NCBI GenBank assembly: GCA_025351145.1
Contig: JANXWM010000740.1
Location: 1 to 7,617, forward strand
Direction of reading: 5' to 3'
Origin: Chitinophagaceae bacterium
GTDB taxonomy: Bacteria; Bacteroidota; Bacteroidia; Chitinophagales; Chitinophagaceae
Length of the DNA: 7,617 nucleotides
Shown in pieces: positions 6,775 through 7,617 of this stretch; the stretch's first letter is position 1, and every line of letters starts with the position of its first letter. The notes under the pieces were generated by a model, which did not search any database, was not told where the DNA came from, and saw nothing but the letters and a program-made list of their open reading frames with translations. Position numbers and translations under genes: made by a program.

Positions 6775-6999
6775 GCAAGATAATTATGGATTCGCTGAAC
6801 GTTGGATACGTTGGTTCAGTTGAAGTTGTAATTTATGCTTTATAATGATATGACAAATCTCCGCCATTTTTCTTGAGAACAAGAACTAATGTCTGTTTAA
6901 ATACGCTTTGATTAAGCTTAATTCATAATCCAACCGTACAAGGGTGCGACGCAAGAAAAGCTCAAAAGTATTCCTGCAGCCGGGTACAAAAACCTATTC
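6775..6999. promoter_or_regulatory. Spacer holding the two-component operon promoter (tentative)
   Basis: The right end (6916-6999) is the 3' flank of the glycosidase and belongs to the duplicated repeat. The rest must drive the kinase-regulator operon on the minus strand. A weak Bacteroidetes-like pair is visible on that strand: TTTG (complement of 6855-6858), 18 bases, then TAAATTAC, which matches TAnnTTTG at only six of eight positions. Nearer the start, ACGTTGG occurs twice with a 9-bp period (6799-6805 and 6808-6814), a possible but unproven protein-binding site. I see no intrinsic terminator for the glycosidase. Confidence 0.3.
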
Positions 7000-7082
7000 T
7001 TAATCTTCATCCATTTCTAATAATAAGTTTGCTATTAAGGCCGTCCAACCGGTTTGGTGGGAGGCGCCTAAACCCTGGCTGG
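6916..7082 (-). repeat. Right copy of glycosidase 3'-end duplication
   Basis: This is the intact counterpart of 741-907, collinear and gap-free at a 6175-bp offset. It spans the last 26 codons and stop of the glycosidase (7000-7080) and its 3' flank, including the blocks GTGCGACGCAA (6944-6954) and GCAGCCGG (6976-6983). The differences are spread evenly: five in the 81 coding bases and five in the 72 flanking bases 753-824 of the left copy. The two copies are direct repeats, so recombination between them would delete the surface-protein gene and the two-component operon together. Confidence 0.92.
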
Positions 7083-7617
7083 TATCGCCGTGGAAAAATT
7101 CGTAGAAAAGGTGGTGTTCTTTAAAATGATCGCCTGACCAATTGGGTTGATTGCTATCGTGATACTGAAATGCGCCGGTATCATTTCTTTCGAATATTTT
7201 CAACAATCTTTTGGTAAGCGCATTGGCAATTTGTTTAAGGTTGAGCATAGTGCCCGAACCTGCCGGAAATTCAAAAGTGTACTTATCGCCATAATAAGCG
7301 TAATATTTTCTGATGGAATTTATGATGAGGTAATTCAGGGGCATCCAGATAGGGCCGCGCCAGTTGGAATTACCACCAAACATAGAGCTGGAGCTTTCTC
7401 CGGGCTCGTACTGTATGCTGTAATTGCTGCCCTGGTAGCCAAAAGTATAAGGTTGCTCTTTATGGCTTTTGGAGAGGGAGCGGATACCATAATCTGATAA
7501 AAACTCCGCTTCATCCAACAGCCTTTTTAACAGGCTTTCGAGCCGGTCATCAATCATTATGGCAAATAAATAATTGCCGTCTTTATTTTTCTTATCAATA
7601 TCGGAAATGATGCGCGT
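7000..7617 (-). CDS. MGH1-like/GH63-related glycoside hydrolase, C-terminal part
   Basis: The frame is open to the window edge, so the gene starts beyond 7617; 205 C-terminal residues are visible. An internal Met at 7557 is not a start, because 20 more in-frame codons (RIISDIDKKNK...) precede it. Recognisable (alpha/alpha)6-barrel motifs are GGNSNWRGPIWMPLNYL at about visible residues 81-97, FYEFFHGDT at 171-179 and HQTGWTALI at 187-195. These match the C-terminal end of the large MGH1-like/GH63-related glycosidases of roughly 850-900 residues found in many bacteria. The Glu of FYEFF (E173 of the visible part) is at the place where this clan usually has its catalytic base; that is inference from family knowledge. 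The substrate is probably an alpha-glucoside or related sugar, but it cannot be fixed from this fragment. No signal peptide can be judged. It ends in the usual MDED-stop, and its 3' end is duplicated at 741-907. Confidence 0.85.
   Translation of the reverse strand, partial: TRIISDIDKKNKDGNYLFAIMIDDRLESLLKRLLDEAEFLSDYGIRSLSKSHKEQPYTFGYQGSNYSIQYEPGESSSSMFGGNSNWRGPIWMPLNYLIINSIRKYYAYYGDKYTFEFPAGSGTMLNLKQIANALTKRLLKIFERNDTGAFQYHDSNQPNWSGDHFKEHHLFYEFFHGDTSQGLGASHQTGWTALIANLLLEMDED

Noticed and set aside
741..7082. Composite transposon or integrative element bounded by the direct repeats
   Set aside because: There is no transposase, integrase or recombinase gene between the copies, and the repeat contains coding sequence of a resident gene, which fits duplication and deletion better.
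7147..7497. A 116-codon plus-strand frame opposite the glycosidase
   Set aside because: It is antisense to well conserved glycosidase motifs.
1..7617. CRISPR array, tRNA or rRNA genes
   Set aside because: I found no regularly spaced direct repeats, tRNA cloverleaf or rRNA-like sequence on either strand by reading.

Overview
The window looks like a chromosomal segment of a Bacteroidetes bacterium, most likely a member of the Chitinophagaceae or a close relative. The evidence is AT-rich intergenic DNA, the absence of Shine-Dalgarno sequences before the genes, a secreted protein with a type IX secretion (T9SS) C-terminal sorting domain, a sensor kinase of the propeller/Y_Y_Y/HisKA_3 type, and intergenic CGCAAAG inverted repeats. 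The placement is inference from these traits; no marker gene is present.

Layout from left to right: (1) the 3' end of an unidentified plus-strand gene (1-306). (2) A gene-poor stretch of about 700 bp (307-1020) holding a CGCAAAG-type inverted repeat (391-473), a second inverted-repeat-rich element (535-674), a 3'-terminal fragment of a glycoside hydrolase gene (825-907) with its 3' flank, and a strong intrinsic terminator (951-985). (3) A minus-strand gene for a 600-residue secreted, cysteine-rich T9SS cargo protein (1021-2823). (4) A 238-bp spacer. (5) A minus-strand two-component operon: a 1018-residue membrane sensor kinase that appears to use a TTG start (6774-3718), followed 32 bp later by a NarL/LuxR-type response regulator (3685-3062). 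(6) A spacer, then the 3' end of an MGH1-like/GH63-related glycosidase gene (7000-7617 and beyond).

How the genes may work together: the kinase would sense an extracytoplasmic signal through its periplasmic propeller, phosphorylate the regulator, and alter transcription of unknown targets. The surface protein just downstream is a possible target, but nothing in the sequence proves it, and the gene lies beyond a 238-bp spacer.

The most notable feature is not a gene. The last 26 codons and the 3' flank of the glycosidase gene occur twice, about 6.2 kb apart and 93-94% identical, and a shorter, more diverged version of the same 3'-flank element follows the response regulator. All three copies have the same orientation and lie at or within 8 bp of the stop codon of a minus-strand coding unit. 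They therefore bracket the surface-protein gene and the two-component operon like exchangeable cassettes. I see no clear new defence, mobile or biosynthetic system in the window.
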